Assembly (NCBI GenBank): GCA_905182425.1
Contig: CAJJBP010000011.1
Coordinates: forward strand, 62,001 to 126,000
Direction of reading: 5' to 3'
DNA length: 64,000 bases
Source of the DNA: an uncultured Planktomarina sp.
GTDB taxonomy: Bacteria > Pseudomonadota > Alphaproteobacteria > Rhodobacterales > Rhodobacteraceae
In this document: piece by piece, positions 1 through 10,850 of the stretch
Numbering within the stretch: the stretch's first letter is position 1
Layout of the letters: every line of letters starts with the position of its first letter
Program-made: the position numbers and the translations under genes
Notes under the pieces: model-generated
The model's database searches: none
Told to the model about the DNA's origin: nothing
The model's input: the letters and a program-made list of their open reading frames with translations, nothing else

Positions 1-2
1 CA

Positions 3-56
3 TTTAAATTAATGAAAAAATTCAAGGCAATTAAAGTTTCTAAAAAGGGTAATTAA
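3..56 (+). CDS. 3' end of an upstream gene, possibly glmU (partial)
   Basis: An open frame enters from the left edge and ends with TAA at 54-56, two bases before the glmS ATG. Its 17 residues are rich in lysine. glmU commonly precedes glmS and GlmU proteins of this group often end in a basic tail, so glmU is a reasonable guess. The piece is too short to identify by itself, and an internal ATG at 12 would also make it a 14-codon chance frame. Confidence 0.3.
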   Translation, partial: FKLMKKFKAIKVSKKGN

Positions 57-57
57 A

Positions 58-1880
58 ATGTGTGGTATTGTTGGGGTTTTAGGACAAAACGAAGTTGCCC
101 CTATTTTGGTTGAAGCCTTGAAGCGTCTCGAATATCGCGGGTATGACAGCGCCGGAATTGCCACCGTTAATAATGGAACACTTGAGCGTCGGCGTGCTTT
201 AGGAAAACTTGTTAACTTATCTGATCTTTTAGTCCATAATCCATTAGCTGGAAAATCTGGTATCGGCCACACCCGTTGGGCCACTCACGGCGCACCTACC
301 ACTTTGAATGCACACCTTCTCAATCAGGTAATTTAGTAGTAGTTCATAACGGAATTATAGAAAACTTTAAAGAGTTACGCACCGAACTTGAAGCGCATGG
401 TATTGGGTATAAAACAGATACTGATACCGAAACCGTAGCCCTATTAACTCAACACTACATGTCGCGCGGACACTCCCCGCGTGAGGCTTCTGAGCTAACA
501 GTCGGACGCCTTGAAGGTTCATTTGCATTAGCATTTTTATTCCATGGCGAAGACGACCTTTTGATAGCCGCCCGAAAAGGTTCACCGTTAGCAATCGGAC
601 ATGGAAGCGGTGAAGTGTATATTGGTTCTGACGCTATCGCATTGGCGCCATTGACCAACAAAATAACTTATCTTGAAGAAGACGACTTTGCAGTTTTGAC
701 CCGCGACAGTATTAAAATTTGGGACAAGAACGGCCAGCTTGCAAAAAGATCCATACGGGCAATCGTAATTGATACGACCCATGTAGATAAGGCCGGATAT
801 AAACATTTCATGGCAAAAGAAATTGCCGAACAACCGTCAACTTTGGAGCGCACCCTTTCTAATTATATAACTTCCGACGGCCTAGACATCAGGGTCCCTC
901 AAAGTGATTTGGACTTGGCGCAAATTGACCGGATCACTATGGTTGCTTGCGGCACTGCTTTTTATGCGGCTTTGACCGCAAAATACTGGTTTGAGAAAAT
1001 TGCGCGTGTCCCAGTTGAGGTCGATATTGCATCTGAGTTTAGGTACCGTGAGCCGCCTGTTTCCCCCGGAACCAGTGCACTTTTTGTTAGCCAATCCGGT
1101 GAAACTGCTGATACTTTGGCAGCACTACGGTACATGACAAGTCAAAACGCGGCTATCATCTCAGTAGTAAATGTTGAAGAAAGCTCAATAGCACGAGAAA
1201 GTGATTTGGTGCTTCCTATTCATGCAGGCATAGAAATTGGTGTCGCCTCAACCAAGGCTTTTACCGCTCAACTCACCGTTTTAGCAATGCTCGCTTTGAA
1301 AGTAGGTCGGGTACGGGGAACTATTACGGACGATGAATTTAGATCACATTTGGCCGATATCAAACGAATCCCTATTCTAATCAACCAAGCATTAAGCATC
1401 GAAAACCCAGTTAAAAAACTGGCGGGGAAACTGGCAACAGCACAAGATATATTGTTTCTTGGTCGTGGATCGATGTACCCACTGGCCATGGAAGGTGCAT
1501 TAAAGCTTAAAGAAATAAGCTACATCCATGCTGAGGGCTACGCATCAGGAGAGTTGAAACATGGACCTATTGCTTTAGTAGACAAGAAAGTTCCAATCGT
1601 CGTAATGGCTCCACACGACAGCTTGTTTGAAAAATCAATATCAAACATGCAAGAGGTGATGGCGCGCGCCGGAAAAGTTTTACTATTATCCAGCAAATCA
1701 GGCCTAGACTTAGCCGCGGATGGTGTGTGGGCCACACTTACAATGCCAGACGCACCGGAATTGATAACGCCTATCATATACGCGATCCCCGCCCAACTAT
1801 TGGCATATCATACAGCCGTTGCTAAAGGCACTGATGTTGATCAGCCTAGAAACTTAGCAAAGTCAGTAACGGTGGAATAA
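58..1880 (+). CDS. glmS: Glutamine-fructose-6-phosphate aminotransferase GlmS (frameshift)
   Basis: Makes glucosamine-6-phosphate from fructose-6-phosphate and glutamine, the entry to peptidoglycan and LPS amino sugars; cytosolic. The N-terminal glutaminase domain begins MCGIVGVLG with the catalytic Cys2, followed by GHTRWATHG and NAH. Two SIS sugar-isomerase domains follow ([24 protein letters not shown]), and the protein ends with the family signature [13 protein letters not shown]. The reading frame breaks at about 316: codons up to NAH are in one frame and [13 protein letters not shown] onward is in another. Restoring one C at 315-316 gives a continuous protein of about 607 residues, the normal length. 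The gene is normally essential, so a consensus error is more likely than a real lesion. AAAAAGGG upstream serves as ribosome binding site. Confidence 0.93.
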
Positions 1881-2627
1881 ATGCTTATAGAAGATGCCAT
1901 TGCGTCACTTCAAGTCCATGAAGTACCTGACCGGGCGGCAAAAATGCGTTTGTATCATAAAGTAGACCGGGCCTATTGGGGAATTTCAAATCCTGCTATC
2001 GATGATCAAGCTCGGATTTGGCGTCAGGAATTAAATCTAGATGAGCGCTTAAAATTGGCGGCAGACCTTTGGAACACTAATGCACATGAAGGTCGCGTCT
2101 GTGCTGCAAAGTTACTGACGCAGGCCCGTATTAGACCAGATGATACACCTGCATGGGATTTACTAAAATCATGGGTTCCAGACTTTGATTCATTGGCCAT
2201 CGCAGATCTTGTGTGTTTGGCAGGCCATCGCCGATTAAATCAAATACCCAAAAGGGTTGAAGAAATAACAGAGTGGACACAAAGCCCTCATATGTGGACA
2301 CGTCGAGCAGCAATGGTGATTACCTTACCTTGGACCAAACAACGTGTCCCAAAACCAGAAGAAGTCGCTGTTCGCGAAATGATTTTAAGGTGGGCTGCGG
2401 CATATGCTAAGGATCAAACTTGGCTCATCCAAAAATCTGTCTCTTGGTGGCTACGTGAATTATCACGCAAGGATCCTGAACGTGTCCAGAGGTTTTTATC
2501 AGAACATGGTTCCAAAATGCGTATTTCTGCACGCAAGGATGCGGCACGCTTGATAACCAGTTTGATCACTGATGATGCTGCTAACTTGAAGCCAGAGATC
2601 GACTTTAAAACGCAAAATAAGATGTGA
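1881..2627 (+). CDS. DNA alkylation repair (AlkD-like, HEAT-repeat) protein
   Basis: A 248-residue all-helical protein resembling the AlkD/AlkC DNA alkylation repair family, whose members excise alkylated bases using a curved stack of HEAT-like repeats. Visible family-like stretches are LWNTNAHEGRVCAAKLL, SWVPDFDSLAIAD, MWTRRAAMVITLPWTK and WLIQKSVSWWLRELS. The ATG follows the glmS stop directly with no gap, so the two are probably cotranscribed. Recognition is from remembered family character and glmS neighbourhood, not a search. Catalytic activity as a glycosylase is not shown; many homologues are only predicted. Confidence 0.72.
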   Translation: MLIEDAIASLQVHEVPDRAAKMRLYHKVDRAYWGISNPAIDDQARIWRQELNLDERLKLAADLWNTNAHEGRVCAAKLLTQARIRPDDTPAWDLLKSWVPDFDSLAIADLVCLAGHRRLNQIPKRVEEITEWTQSPHMWTRRAAMVITLPWTKQRVPKPEEVAVREMILRWAAAYAKDQTWLIQKSVSWWLRELSRKDPERVQRFLSEHGSKMRISARKDAARLITSLITDDAANLKPEIDFKTQNKM

Positions 2628-2750
2628 TACCAGTGTCAAAGTTTTTATCCCGCATCTATTTTAATCTACAAATATAGCTCGCTAGAAACGCACGCTAAAT
2701 ACTTATAAATAAAATTCAATATTAACCGATTATGTAAAGCAAATGAAAAT

Positions 2751-3503
2751 TTATCCTATCAAAGCGAGCGATGGAAAATACTCTAAAATCCACCAACTTA
2801 GCCGAGTAAATTGGCCCGTTACCATCATTAATCCAACTATCAAAAGCAATATACCCATAGATTTTTCTATCACTTTCATATGCCGCCTCATCCAACGCAT
2901 CAATCCCTGCATCGACGGAAAGAAAACAGCCACTAAAACAAACGGAATTCCCAATCCTGCTGCATAAGTCGCTAACAATACCATACCTTTTCCCGTATTG
3001 GCCGTATCCGCAGCAAGTGATAAAATCGTCCCTATTATTGGCCCTAAGCAAGGGGTCCATCCAAAGGCAAACGCAAGACCCAAAACGTAGGCGCCAAAGG
3101 CGGATCCCCCACGATCGCCACCCTTAATTCGTGCTTCACGGTCCAAAATACCGATACGTAAAATCCCTAAGAAATGTGCACCGAAAACCATTACAACAAG
3201 ACCAGCTCCAACCACAAACCAGTCCTGATTAGTTAAGAACAATTGCCCAAAATAAGAGGCAGTGAAGCCTAATAAAATAAACACTGTAGAAAGACCAAGA
3301 ACAAAGAAAAGTGCAGCTAGAACTACCCTGCTCCGTACATGCAGAGTGGTATTCATATCATCTACACTTACGCCGCCCATATAGGCCAGATAAGGCGGTA
3401 CGATCGGCAACACGCACGGGCTGGCAAAGCTAATTAACCCACCTAAAAGTGCCACCAGCATAGCAGGCAACAGACTTGCATCAAATAGATCAATACCAAA
3501 CAT
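2751..3503 (-). CDS. ccdA: CcdA-type thiol-disulfide transmembrane protein
   Basis: Membrane protein of the CcdA/DsbD-core family that carries reducing equivalents from cytosolic thioredoxin across the inner membrane, usually for cytochrome c maturation. About 250 residues with six hydrophobic segments. The two conserved redox cysteines lie in FASPCVLPIVPPYLAY and GWTPCLGPIIG. The start at MFGIDLF is preferred over an upstream GTG at 3530 because AAGGA sits about 9 bases before this ATG. It faces glmS-alkD tail to tail and is divergent from the tusA-like gene. No thioredoxin-like partner is next to it. Confidence 0.87.
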   Translation of the reverse strand: MFGIDLFDASLLPAMLVALLGGLISFASPCVLPIVPPYLAYMGGVSVDDMNTTLHVRSRVVLAALFFVLGLSTVFILLGFTASYFGQLFLTNQDWFVVGAGLVVMVFGAHFLGILRIGILDREARIKGGDRGGSAFGAYVLGLAFAFGWTPCLGPIIGTILSLAADTANTGKGMVLLATYAAGLGIPFVLVAVFFPSMQGLMRWMRRHMKVIEKSMGILLLIVGLMMVTGQFTRLSWWILEYFPSLALIG

Positions 3504-3615
3504 AAAACTATTTTCCTTGCTTCCAGTCACTCTTATGGCATCTTTGGCTAAGGGTCACCCCTTTGTATCTCGCATATATATAGACAAATTGAATGACACC
3601 TTTTAGATCTATCGT

Positions 3616-3846
3616 ATGGATTGGAACGAAGAATTAGATGCTCGAGGGTTTTTATGCCCTCTGCCCGTACTTAAAGCACGCAAAAAAATTACTGCGATGG
3701 CAGCTGGCGAAATTCTAAAAATGCAGGTGGACGATCCAGCAGCTGTTATTGATATTCCACATTATTGCGAGGAATCGGGGCACAAGCTCTTAGAGCAGAG
3801 TGAAGAAACCGGCACTCTGTTTTTTTTAATCCAGAAACAGAAATAG
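3616..3846 (+). CDS. tusA: TusA/SirA-family sulfur carrier protein
   Basis: A 76-residue protein of the TusA (SirA, YedF) family, small cytosolic persulfide carriers in tRNA thiolation and general sulfur transfer. The diagnostic motif RGFLCPLPVLKARK has the persulfide-bearing Cys at about residue 14 in the CPxP context, and length and the closing beta-strand fit the family. The exact role (tRNA thiolation versus other sulfur relay) cannot be told from sequence. It converges with rne across a bidirectional terminator and is divergent from ccdA. Confidence 0.84.
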   Translation: MDWNEELDARGFLCPLPVLKARKKITAMAAGEILKMQVDDPAAVIDIPHYCEESGHKLLEQSEETGTLFFLIQKQK

Positions 3847-3892
3847 ACGTTTTTAGGAAAACCAATATTTTAAATGTATAATTTTTTAATAT

Positions 3893-3926
3893 AAAAAAGG
3901 GCTATCTTGTTAGAAAGCCCTTTTTT
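3893..3926. terminator. Bidirectional rho-independent terminator between tusA and rne
   Basis: An A-run, GGGCT, a 12-base loop that can pair further through TCT/AGA, AGCCC, then a T-run. Both strands give a GC stem followed by U residues, so it can end the tusA transcript and the convergent rne transcript. Confidence 0.8.
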
Positions 3927-3943
3927 GATTGATCAACTTCACC

Positions 3944-6605
3944 TTAGCCGCGTGACCACCATCCACGTTTCTTAGGTGTATCTACCGGTTTTGGAGCTTT
4001 GATTTCAGTGACCACTTTTGGTTCTACTTCAACAACCCGATCTATAGTTGGCTCTTGCGCTACAGTGACTTTAAGATCAGATTCCACTTTGACTGCACCC
4101 AAAGTCTTTTTTTGTGCTATTTTAGGCTTTCTTTTCCTGACTAGTTTTTCGACAGGAGCGGCTTCTACACCAACTACTTCAACTATTTCTTCGTTTGCAT
4201 CAGCGGCTTCTTCAGCTTCTTTTTCAGCTTTAGTTTTTCTTGGCTTACGAACGCGTTTGGGCTTTTCCGGCTGTTTTTCCTCTGTAACTTCGGCTTCAAT
4301 AGTCTCAGAAGTGGCACCAACAGGCGCGTGCACTACAACTTCAGGCTCCACCAATGTAGTTTCAGCTTGGCTCGTAGCCTTGTTCTGCTTTAAATTTAAC
4401 ACTTCCACGGCTGCGGCGACGACGCTTCGGTGTTTCTTCTTCTACAAGCGAATCCGCAGTAACAACCTCAGATTTAGGCTCAACGGCTTCAGATTCTGCA
4501 TCAACAGTTACCTGAGTTTCATCGTTTGCTTCAGTATCACCATTCTCTTCGGTCGAATTGCCACCCCGACGGCGCCTACGACGACGACGTTTTTTCTTCG
4601 GTGCTTCTTCTACCGTTTCCCTAACTTCTTCGTTTTCAACTTCCAGATCTTCTTCGTCAATTTCTTCCATCAAAGTAATGTCGATTGAACCAACAGTAGC
4701 CTTGGCTTCAGGCACAGCACGTGTAGCTGTCTTAAATTTTTCTAAGACAAAATCAGGGCTAATTAGAAACGCATCAGCTTCAATCCTTATGGCCATTCCA
4801 TGGCGTTGTTCAATTTGTCCAATATGCTCGCGTTTTTGGTTTATTAAAAAATTAGCAATGCTTATTGGCGCTTTGATCAAGACTTCTTTGGAACGACGGC
4901 GGACTCCTTCCTCTTCTAATTCACGCAAAATAGTCAAGCCCAAACTATCTTCAGAACGAATTAGCCCTGTTCCATGACAATGAACACAAGGTTGAGTGCT
5001 AGCTTCTAGCATCCCAGGACGAAGGCGTTGGCGACTCATTTCCATCAACCCAAAACCACTAATCCGACCCACTTGAATACGTGCTCGATCAGTTTTTAGT
5101 TTTTCTTTCATGCGTTTTTCGACAGCGGAATTGTTGCGACGCTCTTCCATATCAATGAAGTCAATCACGATAAGGCCGGCTAAGTCACGCAAACGAACTT
5201 GCCGCGCAACTTCTTCAGCAGCCTCAAGATTCGTGTTCAATGCTGTTTGCTCAATGCTTCCCTCTTTCGTGGCGCGTCCCGAGTTAACATCAATCGCTAC
5301 TAAAGCTTCAGTGATACCAATAACTAAGTAGCCACCAGATTTAAGTTGCACGGTTGGATTAAACATCCCATCCATGAATGCTTCCACCTGAAATCGAGCA
5401 AACAAAGGCATTCCGTCAACGTAATGTTTCACGTTCTTTGCATGCGAGGGCATTATCATTTTCATTGTGTCTTTGGCGTTGCGGTATCCGACAGCACCCT
5501 CAACTAGAATTTCGTCAATGTCGCGGTTGTACAAATCGCGGATCGATCGTTTTATCAAATCACCTTCTTCATAAATCGCTGCAGGTGCGGACGATTTCAA
5601 GGTGAGGGCACGAATTTGCTCCCACATCCGTTGCAGATATTCATAATCGCGTTTAATCTCAGATTTGGTACGTTTGGCGCCCGCAGTCCTAACAATCAGA
5701 CCAGCTCCATCAGGAACTTCTATTGATGTAGCAATTTCTTTAAGCTTCTTTCGATCAGCAATGTTTGTGATTTTTCGGCTTATACCACCACCGCGCGCCG
5801 TGTTGGGCATCAGTACGCAATAGCGCCCAGCCAAAGATAAATAGGTCGTAAGGGCCGCACCTTTATTCCCACGTTCTTCCTTAACTACTTGAATTAACAA
5901 GATCTGGCGAACTTTAATCACTTCCTGAATTTTATAACGTCGCGGGCGTGGTTTACGCAGAGGGCGCATATCATCGCTATCGTCTTCTTGCGCTACAGAT
6001 TCAATACCATTTTCATGCATTAATTCATACTGATCTTCGCCATCATCGTTTGAATTTGCATCTATATCTATTGGCACCAAAACATCTGTTTCACGCAGAG
6101 CTTCGTCGGCAACTACTAGATCATCTGATATCACGTCAATTACAACATCAACGACCTCAGAGCCTTCAATATCAATAGTCTCCATGCCATCAGCTGATTC
6201 TACCTCCCGTGTTTTCACAGGATCATCGCTCTTTTGATCAGCAGTCTTGCTGCGACGCCTATGATTACGTTTTGGCTTCTTAACTTCACGCTCAGCTTCA
6301 GCAGCCATCGATTCTGTATAGGCCTTTTCTTCAGCCATTAGGGCTTCACGATCCGCCACTGGGATTTGATAATAATCAGGATGCACTTCTGAAAACGCCA
6401 AAAATCCATGCCGATTTCCACCGTAGTCAACAAAAGCAGCCTGCAATGAGGGCTCAACACGCGTTATTTTTGCTAAGTATATATTGCCGGCTAGCTGCCG
6501 TTTTTTTTGCGATTCAAAGTCGAATTCTTCAACTTTATTCCCGTCTACCACCACCACACGCGTTTCTTCCGCGTGTGTGGCGTCTATAAGCATCTTTTTT
6601 GCCAT
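3944..6605 (-). CDS. rne: Ribonuclease E (frameshift near the C-terminal tail)
   Basis: Endoribonuclease scaffolding the RNA degradosome; processes rRNA, tRNA and mRNA. The start MAKKMLIDATHAEE is chosen over a codon 15 bases upstream because it matches the family N-terminus. The S1 domain is split by a long acidic insertion (about residues 75-225), usual in alphaproteobacteria. Catalytic-domain signatures include IDVNSGRAT, DFIDMEERRNN and the zinc-link CVHCHGTG. Basic arginine clusters and an acidic/basic low-complexity tail follow. At about 4405-4415 the frame changes: the first frame ends at 4362, while the tail continues in another frame to a typical KKRGWWSRG terminus at 3944. One indel restores about 886 residues. 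The catalytic half is intact, so function would survive even if the shift is real. Confidence 0.91.
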
Positions 6606-7035
6606 TATATCCACATGCATCGTTCAGCAGTTTGAAAGAAAATAATTCATGACTGAAAAGATGTCTATTTAGGGCGGTGCACACTACTTGGGGGCGGCTC
6701 ATCGGCCTGCCTTCATCCAATGTATAGGCGTTAACCAGTGTCATCGCGTTGCTTTCTCCAACAGAATACTTCCTGTCAATTAATTGCTCATATTCCATTT
6801 TAAAATGAACATGAGTCATCTCATTGGCCTTTTCAGACCATTTTTCCGTCGCGTTGGGCCGCTTACATTGAAGCGGCAACCGAATGCGAAAAAAACTATA
6901 TGCCTCTGATTTATTTCAATCAGGCGGATAAATTACAATAAAGGCTAACCTAAGCTAAATACAATGGGTAAAATAAAATCTTAGACAAACATGATACCGA
7001 GATGCACCATGAAATTGAAAACGAAGGCTCTCATT
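6606..7035 (-). promoter_or_regulatory. Probable rne promoter and long 5' leader
   Basis: The 430 bases between rne and dctD contain no credible gene; a frame at 6535-6879 runs into rne out of frame and looks spurious. Two hairpins stand out: 7-bp arms GCCGCTT/AAGCGGC with a 6-base loop (6858-6877), and 6-bp arms CTGATT/AATCAG (6906-6923). RNase E genes in other bacteria are autoregulated through structured leaders. That this one works the same way is inference. Confidence 0.35.
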
Positions 7036-8370
7036 CTACCCTAAATAATCTGCACGCACTAACCCATATTTTGCCATTTTTTCATTTAAAGTACGACGTG
7101 GTAAGCAAAGCTCATCCATAACACTGGCAATTGACCCTCGGTGGCGACGCATAGTGTTATCAATTAACATACGTTCAAAAGCTTCTACGTATTCTTTCAG
7201 AGGCTTACCTTCCGTGGTCATTGCCGGCCGGTCGTCATCTGTCTCAGCCATCAACAAGGAAGAAATTGTGCCCGCGCCACGTCTGTTTTGTAAAACAGCC
7301 CTTTCTGCGACGTTGATCAACTGACGTACGTTTCCTGGCCAAGGCGCTTGTAGCAACTGTGCGGCTTCCTGAGCAGATACAGATGGGGCATCACAGCCGT
7401 ATTCTTCAGAAAATTGTTCAGCGTAGCGCGTAAATAACGTTAAAATGTCTTCACCGCGCGCGCGCAAAGGCGGCAACTCAATTCTAAGGGATGCAATGCG
7501 GTAATAAAGGTCAGAGCGCAACATATCTTCACAGGTTTTCCCCTGCTCTTGCAAATTACAAATCGCAACAATTCTGGTCTCTGACGGATCTCCCCGACCA
7601 TTTATAGATTTCAAAAGGCGCGATTGAACATTTGGGCTCAAAGCCTCAATATCTTCAAGAACTAAAGTCCCTCCCCGAGCTGCCTCCATCAACGGAATTT
7701 GATCTTCCTCACCCGCAGGGCCAAATAAGCGTCGCAGGATGGTTTCATCTTCATTAGCTGTGCAAGAGAACAATACAAACTTTTTACGGGCGCGTGCAGA
7801 AACTGCATGCAGGGCATGCGCAACCAATGTTTTACCAGTCCCAGTCTCACCTTCGATCAACACATGACCATCTGCCTGCCCAAGGTCGAGAATATCCTCA
7901 CGAAGGCGCTCCATCACAACATTTGCTCCGATTAATTTTTCCATAATGGAATTTCCAGATGAAAGCTCACGACGTAGTTGCCGATTATCCAAAATAAGTC
8001 GCCTTGTTCGCGTTGCCTTCTTGGCTAGCTCAGTCAATGTGTCCGGATTGAATGGCTTCTCAAGAAAGTCAAAGGCTCCAAGCTGCATTGCTTCAACAGC
8101 CATTGGGACATCTCCGTGCCCTGTAATCATGATAACAGGGAGACTACTGTCGATCCCCTTTACCTTTTTTAAAAATTGCATACCGTCCATTCCTGGCATT
8201 TTAATATCTGTAATTATAATGCCGGGATAGTCCGTGCTAATAACTTTCAATGCGTCCCCAGCTGTTGCAAATGCTTCCGTTTCAAATCCAGAAAGAGCTA
8301 ACCATTGACTGATCGATTGGCGCATATCTTGCTCATCGTCGACGATAGCTATTTTCATTATCTGTGCCAT
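7036..8370 (-). CDS. dctD: DctD-like response regulator lacking the GAFTGA loop
   Basis: Response regulator paired with the DctB sensor next door, predicted to control C4-dicarboxylate transport. The receiver domain (residues 5-120) has acidic pocket DDE, phospho-acceptor Asp in IITDIKMPG, MITGHGD and the conserved Lys in EKPF. The AAA+ domain has Walker A GETGTGKT and a Walker B-like GGTLVLEDIE. The C-terminal Fis-type helix-turn-helix ends LPRRTLNEKMAKYGL. The sigma-54-contacting GAFTGA loop, expected between LFG and the Walker B strand, is absent and replaced by a short PAGEEDQIPLMEA segment. It probably does not work through sigma-54. GAGGT lies 7 bases before the ATG. The dctP/Q/M transporter genes are not in this window. 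Confidence 0.84.
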   Translation of the reverse strand: MAQIMKIAIVDDEQDMRQSISQWLALSGFETEAFATAGDALKVISTDYPGIIITDIKMPGMDGMQFLKKVKGIDSSLPVIMITGHGDVPMAVEAMQLGAFDFLEKPFNPDTLTELAKKATRTRRLILDNRQLRRELSSGNSIMEKLIGANVVMERLREDILDLGQADGHVLIEGETGTGKTLVAHALHAVSARARKKFVLFSCTANEDETILRRLFGPAGEEDQIPLMEAARGGTLVLEDIEALSPNVQSRLLKSINGRGDPSETRIVAICNLQEQGKTCEDMLRSDLYYRIASLRIELPPLRARGEDILTLFTRYAEQFSEEYGCDAPSVSAQEAAQLLQAPWPGNVRQLINVAERAVLQNRRGAGTISSLLMAETDDDRPAMTTEGKPLKEYVEAFERMLIDNTMRRHRGSIASVMDELCLPRRTLNEKMAKYGLVRADYLG

Positions 8371-8383
8371 AACTAGACCTCGT

Positions 8384-10136
8384 TCATGAATTTTTAATTA
8401 TTGGAAGGGTTACTTGGAACACCGCTCCGGCTACCGAACCATTTCGAGCTACAAGCCTGCCACCCAGATCTGTTATGATTCCAGTGGAAATTGCCAACCC
8501 TAAACCTACTCCATCCCCTGGCTTCTTGGTAGTAAAGAACGGCTCAAATAATTCATTCAAATCAGAGATTCCTTCTCCATTATCCCGAACAGTCAAAATT
8601 GCAGTTTCATCTGCTAGCAATAGAATTTCTATTTCTGGAAGTACTACGGTTGAAGTTGCGTCTAGGGCATTTCGTACAAGGTTGACCATCACTTGCTCCA
8701 GCCGCAACTGATCGCCTAAGATGAAGACTGGTTCGATTGGGAGCGTTTTTGAGATAGAAATCTGGCGTGCTTTCAGCTGTGGCTCCATGATTTCAAGAGC
8801 TCCGTCAATAGCACTTCTCACGTCAACAGCAATCAAATCTTCTCCACCCTTTCGAGCATATGATTTAAGTTGGCGAGTAATCGCACCCATACGGCCAATC
8901 AAATCATCAATGCGCTGGAATGAGGTCAGTGCCTCATCCGGGCGCTTGCGTTGAAGTAGCAGCTTTGCTCCAGCCAAATAAGTCCGCATTGCTGCAAGAG
9001 GCTGGTTCAACTCATGGCTTATTGCTGCAGACATCTCGCCCAAAGCGGCTAGTTTAGAGGACTGTGCTAAAGTTTGCTCGGCCACTTGCAGGTTTTTTTC
9101 AACCTTTTGACGTTCTGAAACTTCGCGTTGGAGCCGAATATTTAACTTACGCAAATCATCAGATTCCTTTTGAAAAAACAAAGCACGCGTCAACGTTTGC
9201 CGTGAGAGTTGATAAAAAGACAGCGCTAGAAATATCGAAAACCCCATAATTTCTAAGTGCTAAAACAGCGTTTACCCTTTGGCGAATACCTCCATAAGTC
9301 GTAAATAAAACCATTTTCCATCCCCTAAAAGGAACCCTAATCTCCTGGCGCATCACCGCCTTGCCCCTTAAATACGCCTCAGCAGGAAGGACTGTCCAAT
9401 CCTGTGTCGCCTGAATGGCGCGCTTAATAGAACTTGGGGCCGAACGTCGGGAAAGTGCGTCTTCCTCTGGAACGCCCAGCCAAGTTTTTTCGGTTGCTAA
9501 TAAAATACTTCCAGTTGGCGCTGATACAATTACAGCATCAGAAATACCGGCCCAAGCAGATTGAAATTTTCGCAAATCGACTTCTACAACAATGACCCCA
9601 AGCGATTTATTATTTGCTACAACGCGCCGAGAATAAGCAAAATCGTAAACACCTGTATCTTGCTGGGCTGTTGTAAAAACTGTCCCCGCAGCACGAGCTG
9701 CATCTACAAACTGAGAGGAGTTTCTTTGATTTTCTCCAAGTCTGTTGCGATCAGTAGCCGCCACAACCCGACCATTAGCGTCAAGAAGTAATATTGCAGC
9801 AGCCCCAATCTCGTCAACTAAAGATAGCAGCCGTTGGCTTGTCCTTTGATAGTCTTTTGAACTTAACGCACCAATTAACTCAGCATCACTACCCAAAAGA
9901 CGCGGCACAATTGAGTTCCTTTGTAGCTCACTGACCAAGTTTCCAGAGTAAAGTGCTAAACGCAGCTGCGCCCGTTGCTTAGTCGACTGCGTAAAACGCT
10001 CAGTAAGCAATTGGTTTGTAAAAAATACTGTCGCAACAGCAATAATAAGTATAGCTAAAAGAGCAAATCTTACCCTCCATGAAAGTTTAGCAACACGTTG
10101 CGGCGCAATTTCAAGATTTTCGGTTACGGACGACAT
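8384..10136 (-). CDS. dctB: DctB-like sensor histidine kinase (frameshift)
   Basis: Membrane sensor kinase for C4-dicarboxylates, partner of the adjacent DctD. It has an N-terminal membrane helix (about residues 24-46), a periplasmic PAS/Cache-type sensing region with LLDANGRVVAATDRNR, a second membrane segment, a coiled-coil linker, the H-box ISHELNQPLAAM, the N-box NLVRNALDA and G-boxes DNGEGI and GVGLGLA. The frame breaks near 9254, at the second membrane segment: VNAVLAL is in one frame and EIMGFSIFLALSFY in the next. Removing one base rejoins them into about 583 residues. dctD starts 13 bases downstream, so the pair is an operon. Confidence 0.85.
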
Positions 10137-10181
10137 ACGATAGATTTACGGTGCTGGCTGGCGCCATTCAAGCGATGTTGA

Positions 10182-10850
10182 TTAATCAGTAAGGGTTTGG
10201 CCTATCAACGCGCGGAAAAGCGCTTGCCCACCTATTTCACCAATCTGCCCATCAACCATTCGCTCCGGATGTGGCATAATCCCAAGAATACGGCGGTTAG
10301 CTGATAAAACTCCGGCAATATCATCTACCGAACCGTTTGGGTTATCTCTATATCGAAAGGCTACACGGTCCTCGGAATTTAGACGCAATATCACATCATC
10401 TGTTGCGTAATAATTACCTTCATGGTGTGCAATTGGTAGCTGAATATCAGCACCACTCGCGTACTCGGAAGTAAACGCACTATCGGTTGTAGAAATATTT
10501 AAAATAATATTTTTGCATATAAATTTAAGTCCTGCATTACGCATCAATGCGCCGGGCACCAAACCCGTTTCTGTCAGTACTTGAAAACCGTTGCAGACCC
10601 CCAATACAAAACCGCCACGCTTTGCATGTGCAACAACAGCCTGACAAATCGGAGATTTTGCGGCTATTGCGCCACAACGCAAATAATCCCCAAAAGAAAA
10701 ACCTCCAGGGATTGCAACTAAGTCTAAATTTTGTGGAAGTTCAGCATCTTTGTGCCAAACAGTTTTTACATCCGCTCCACTTTCACGCAGAGCAATCACC
10801 ATGTCTCGATCACAATTTGAACCAGGAAAAACAATTACCGCCGCACGCAT
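10182..10850 (-). CDS. purQ: Phosphoribosylformylglycinamidine synthase, glutaminase subunit PurQ
   Basis: Glutamine amidotransferase subunit supplying ammonia to PurL in the fourth step of purine synthesis. The class I amidotransferase nucleophile is in GVCNGFQVL, with His and Glu of the triad in MPHPERM. The N-terminus MRAAVIVFPGSNCDRD is canonical and the length (222) is normal. It overlaps purS by one base, and purC lies upstream, giving the small-subunit arrangement purC-purS-purQ. purL is outside the window. Confidence 0.97.
   Translation of the reverse strand: MRAAVIVFPGSNCDRDMVIALRESGADVKTVWHKDAELPQNLDLVAIPGGFSFGDYLRCGAIAAKSPICQAVVAHAKRGGFVLGVCNGFQVLTETGLVPGALMRNAGLKFICKNIILNISTTDSAFTSEYASGADIQLPIAHHEGNYYATDDVILRLNSEDRVAFRYRDNPNGSVDDIAGVLSANRRILGIMPHPERMVDGQIGEIGGQALFRALIGQTLTD

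Noticed and set aside
3999-4688. 229-codon rightward frame opposite rne
   Set aside because: It is antisense to the low-complexity RNase E tail; its Ser/Thr-rich composition is just the complement of Glu/Lys/Arg codons.
6535-6879. 114-codon leftward frame upstream of rne
   Set aside because: It overlaps the rne start out of frame, ends in Arg-rich nonsense from rne codons and has no ribosome site.
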